Below are positions 62,464-64,000 of a stretch of 64,000 bases of DNA, piece by piece (position 1 is the first letter of the stretch; each line of letters starts with the position of its first letter). The stretch comes from CAIXSC01 sp046349915 (GTDB lineage: Bacteria > Planctomycetota > Planctomycetia > Pirellulales > Pirellulaceae), in the NCBI GenBank assembly GCA_046349915.1, contig JAXMBL010000006.1:186001-250000 (forward strand). Reading direction: 5' to 3'. Both the position numbers and the translations under genes were made by a program. A model generated the notes under the pieces. That model saw only the letters and a program-made list of their open reading frames with translations, was not told where the DNA came from and made no database searches.

Positions 62464-63429
62464 ATGAAAAAGCCTCCTTTTCTCGGTTTTGCGTCTTTAG
62501 CGCTGGCAACGCTTCTTGCCGTCGTCTCAGCCAAGGCGGAAGATGCGGCGAAGTCCGCCTACCCAGTCGAGCCGGTTCCCGCCTCGTTGCGGGCGTCTGA
62601 GTTCTATGCGAAGTACTGCAATGCGAGCGGCTACCCGATCGTGGCCTCCGTCCGCGTGAACGACTTTGCGTTGCGCGAGGCGGCCTTCTTGATCGACGCC
62701 ATGCTCGCGCATCGCCCCGACGTTCGGAAAGCGATGATCGAGAGCGGCTCGCGTCTCTGCATTATCGGCTACAACGAGTTCACGACCGACTTGCCCGAGT
62801 TTGCCAAACTGGGGCCCGTACGCGGTTTCGAATCACTCAACCCTAAGGACTTCTGGGATGCTCGAGCCAGGGGAACAGGCGGCAGCCAAACCGACCCGTA
62901 TTGTTCATGCGGGGAAGAGAACTTGCTGGGCTACCCGGGAGATCCTTATGAAACCGAGTGCATCCTGATTCACGAATTCGCCCACAACATGCATTTGCGG
63001 GGCGTGGTGCGAGTCGATCCGACGTTCGACGATCGGCTGAAGGCTACCTACGATCAAGCGATGAAGGCAGACCTCTGGAAAGGTAAATACGCTTCGGTGA
63101 ACCACCATGAGTATTTCGCCGAGGGCGTACAGTCTTGGTTCAACAACAATCGTCCTCCCGATCACGATCACAACCACGTCGACACTCGCGAGGAACTGCT
63201 GGAATACGACCCGGGACTCGCGGCCCATTGCCGCGAAGTCTTCGGTGAAACAAAACTCAAATACACCAAACCTGCCACTCGCCTGACCGGCCATCTCGCG
63301 GGCTACGACCCGTCGCAGGCGCCGCAATTCGTATGGCCCGACCGACTGAAGAAGGCTAAACAAGAAATCCGTGAGTCGGCGCTGCGACGCAACAAGCAGG
63401 CGGCTCAGAAATCGCCCGCGGAAAAGTAA
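62464..63429 (+). CDS. Secreted zinc metallopeptidase-like protein
   Basis: 321 aa from the ATG before KKPPFLGFASLALATLLAV, a signal peptide cut near AKA-ED; the frame is open a little further upstream through a repeat. ECILIHEFAHNMHLRG is the HExxH zinc motif (His, Glu, His), and NHHEYFAEGVQSWF about 100 residues later gives the third ligand Glu, as in anthrax lethal factor-like and gluzincin peptidases. Tail is basic and coiled. No pro-domain. Extracellular or periplasmic; substrate not predictable. Confidence 0.78.
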   Translation: MKKPPFLGFASLALATLLAVVSAKAEDAAKSAYPVEPVPASLRASEFYAKYCNASGYPIVASVRVNDFALREAAFLIDAMLAHRPDVRKAMIESGSRLCIIGYNEFTTDLPEFAKLGPVRGFESLNPKDFWDARARGTGGSQTDPYCSCGEENLLGYPGDPYETECILIHEFAHNMHLRGVVRVDPTFDDRLKATYDQAMKADLWKGKYASVNHHEYFAEGVQSWFNNNRPPDHDHNHVDTREELLEYDPGLAAHCREVFGETKLKYTKPATRLTGHLAGYDPSQAPQFVWPDRLKKAKQEIRESALRRNKQAAQKSPAEK

Positions 63430-63486
63430 CCGACTCGTCCTCCCCCATCGGTTCATCTCGTTTCTCACCCCACTCGGTAACAAACC

Positions 63487-64000
63487 ATGGTTCGACCGAA
63501 TGCTCGTCGAGTCCCCGGACTCGCCATACAAATCGTACTGATTGTCTGCGTCCTGGGGACCATCGCCGGCTACTGGTGGGGAAGCGAGTTCGATCGAGCG
63601 ATCCCCAACATTGTGGCCTTGGTGACGACTTTTGTCGCCGCAACATCACTGCTGGGCTGGTTCGCCTTTCGCAGTAGTTATCCGCCCCTTCTCCGGCTGC
63701 TCGTTCCTCTATCGGTCGTGGGCGTCATCGTCATGCTGGCCGCTTGCTTCCGGATCGAAGAAACCACGGGCACGCTGATCCCTGTCCTGCGGCCGCGTTG
63801 GGAGCCGAAGGCGGACCAAAAACTCTCTCAACCCGAAACCGAACTCGCCAAGGACGCGATCGATCTCTCGCCAACCGAGAGCGACTTTCCTCGCTTCCTC
63901 GGCCCGCAAGGCATACCCGTGGTCGCGATGCCCGATCCTCCACTCGCCCGCGACTGGTCCACTCAACCTCCCAAGCAACTTTGGAAACAACCAATCGGCG
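63487..64000 (+). CDS. Membrane-anchored PQQ/beta-propeller repeat protein, 3' cut by the window
   Basis: The frame is open from ATG to the window edge (171 aa). Three membrane helices lie at about residues 11-30, 40-62 and 69-90. Then an acidic linker and FPRFLGPQGIPVVAMPD, DWSTQPPKQLWKQPIG, which is the first blade of PQQ-like (BamB/quinoprotein-type) propellers of planctomycetes. The C-terminal propeller lies outside the window. The function is probably an anchored sensor or electron-transfer scaffold; uncertain. Confidence 0.75.
   Translation, partial: MVRPNARRVPGLAIQIVLIVCVLGTIAGYWWGSEFDRAIPNIVALVTTFVAATSLLGWFAFRSSYPPLLRLLVPLSVVGVIVMLAACFRIEETTGTLIPVLRPRWEPKADQKLSQPETELAKDAIDLSPTESDFPRFLGPQGIPVVAMPDPPLARDWSTQPPKQLWKQPIG

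Overview
The window looks like chromosomal DNA of a planctomycete, most likely of the Pirellula group. The evidence is a set of families that are expanded almost only there: a DUF1559 prepilin-like secreted protein, the paired cytochrome-type DUF1592/1588/1585 and DUF1552 proteins, a PQQ-type sugar dehydrogenase fused to a planctomycete haem domain, sulfatase-like and sialate-esterase-like exoproteins, and many short GC-rich interspersed palindromes between genes. No phage, IS transposase, CRISPR array, rRNA or tRNA was found. Coding density is high, with many ATGA-type start/stop overlaps.

Layout. 1-9.5 kb: end of a TolC-type outer-membrane protein, thymidylate kinase, two large secreted multidomain proteins, then an SPFH/band-7 membrane protein with a small Arc-like ribbon-helix-helix regulator. 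9.8-28.2 kb: the most unusual part. Three proteins (at 9794, 17432 and 28187-) start with the same roughly 110-residue domain and continue into different C-terminal parts. One carries a kinase domain resembling type II phosphatidylinositol 4-kinases. One is followed by an M91 (NleD-type) effector metallopeptidase gene that appears frameshifted. One heads an apparent minus-strand operon with two giant, largely helical proteins (1147 and 1013 aa). Ordinary genes are interleaved here (DUF1592/DUF1552 pair, L-serine dehydratase). My reading is a set of polymorphic effector-like proteins with a common N-terminal sorting or docking module; no secretion apparatus is visible in the window, so this is inference.

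28.5-45.4 kb: PQQ sugar dehydrogenase/cytochrome, an unknown membrane protein, a diaminopropionate ammonia-lyase-like PLP enzyme with a coupled secreted alpha/beta hydrolase, an MgtA-type Mg2+ ATPase, a DUF1648 membrane protein with a coupled acyltransferase-3, an exported unknown, and a coupled trio (FAD amine oxidase-like, RMD1/DUF155, DUF1624 acyltransferase). 45.6-64 kb: pyruvate kinase and glycyl-tRNA synthetase (divergent), a TIM-barrel isomerase, a minus-strand four-gene set (NAD-dependent epimerase, ketoacyl synthase, acyl carrier protein, phytoene-desaturase-like oxidoreductase) that looks like a dedicated fatty-acyl or polyene pathway, glycogen debranching enzyme GlgX, the DUF1559 protein and a lipoprotein, a sulfatase-fold protein that has lost its catalytic residues, an endonuclease/phosphatase-family protein coupled to an RmlD-like reductase, a secreted metallopeptidase, and the start of a membrane-anchored PQQ-repeat protein.

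Intergenic space is dominated by at least four families of palindromic repeats, placed almost always at gene 3' ends or between convergent genes, plus several perfect hairpins that are likely terminators. Start codons were moved from the longest possible start wherever a Shine-Dalgarno, a signal peptide or a start/stop overlap argued for an internal one; these choices are given per gene.
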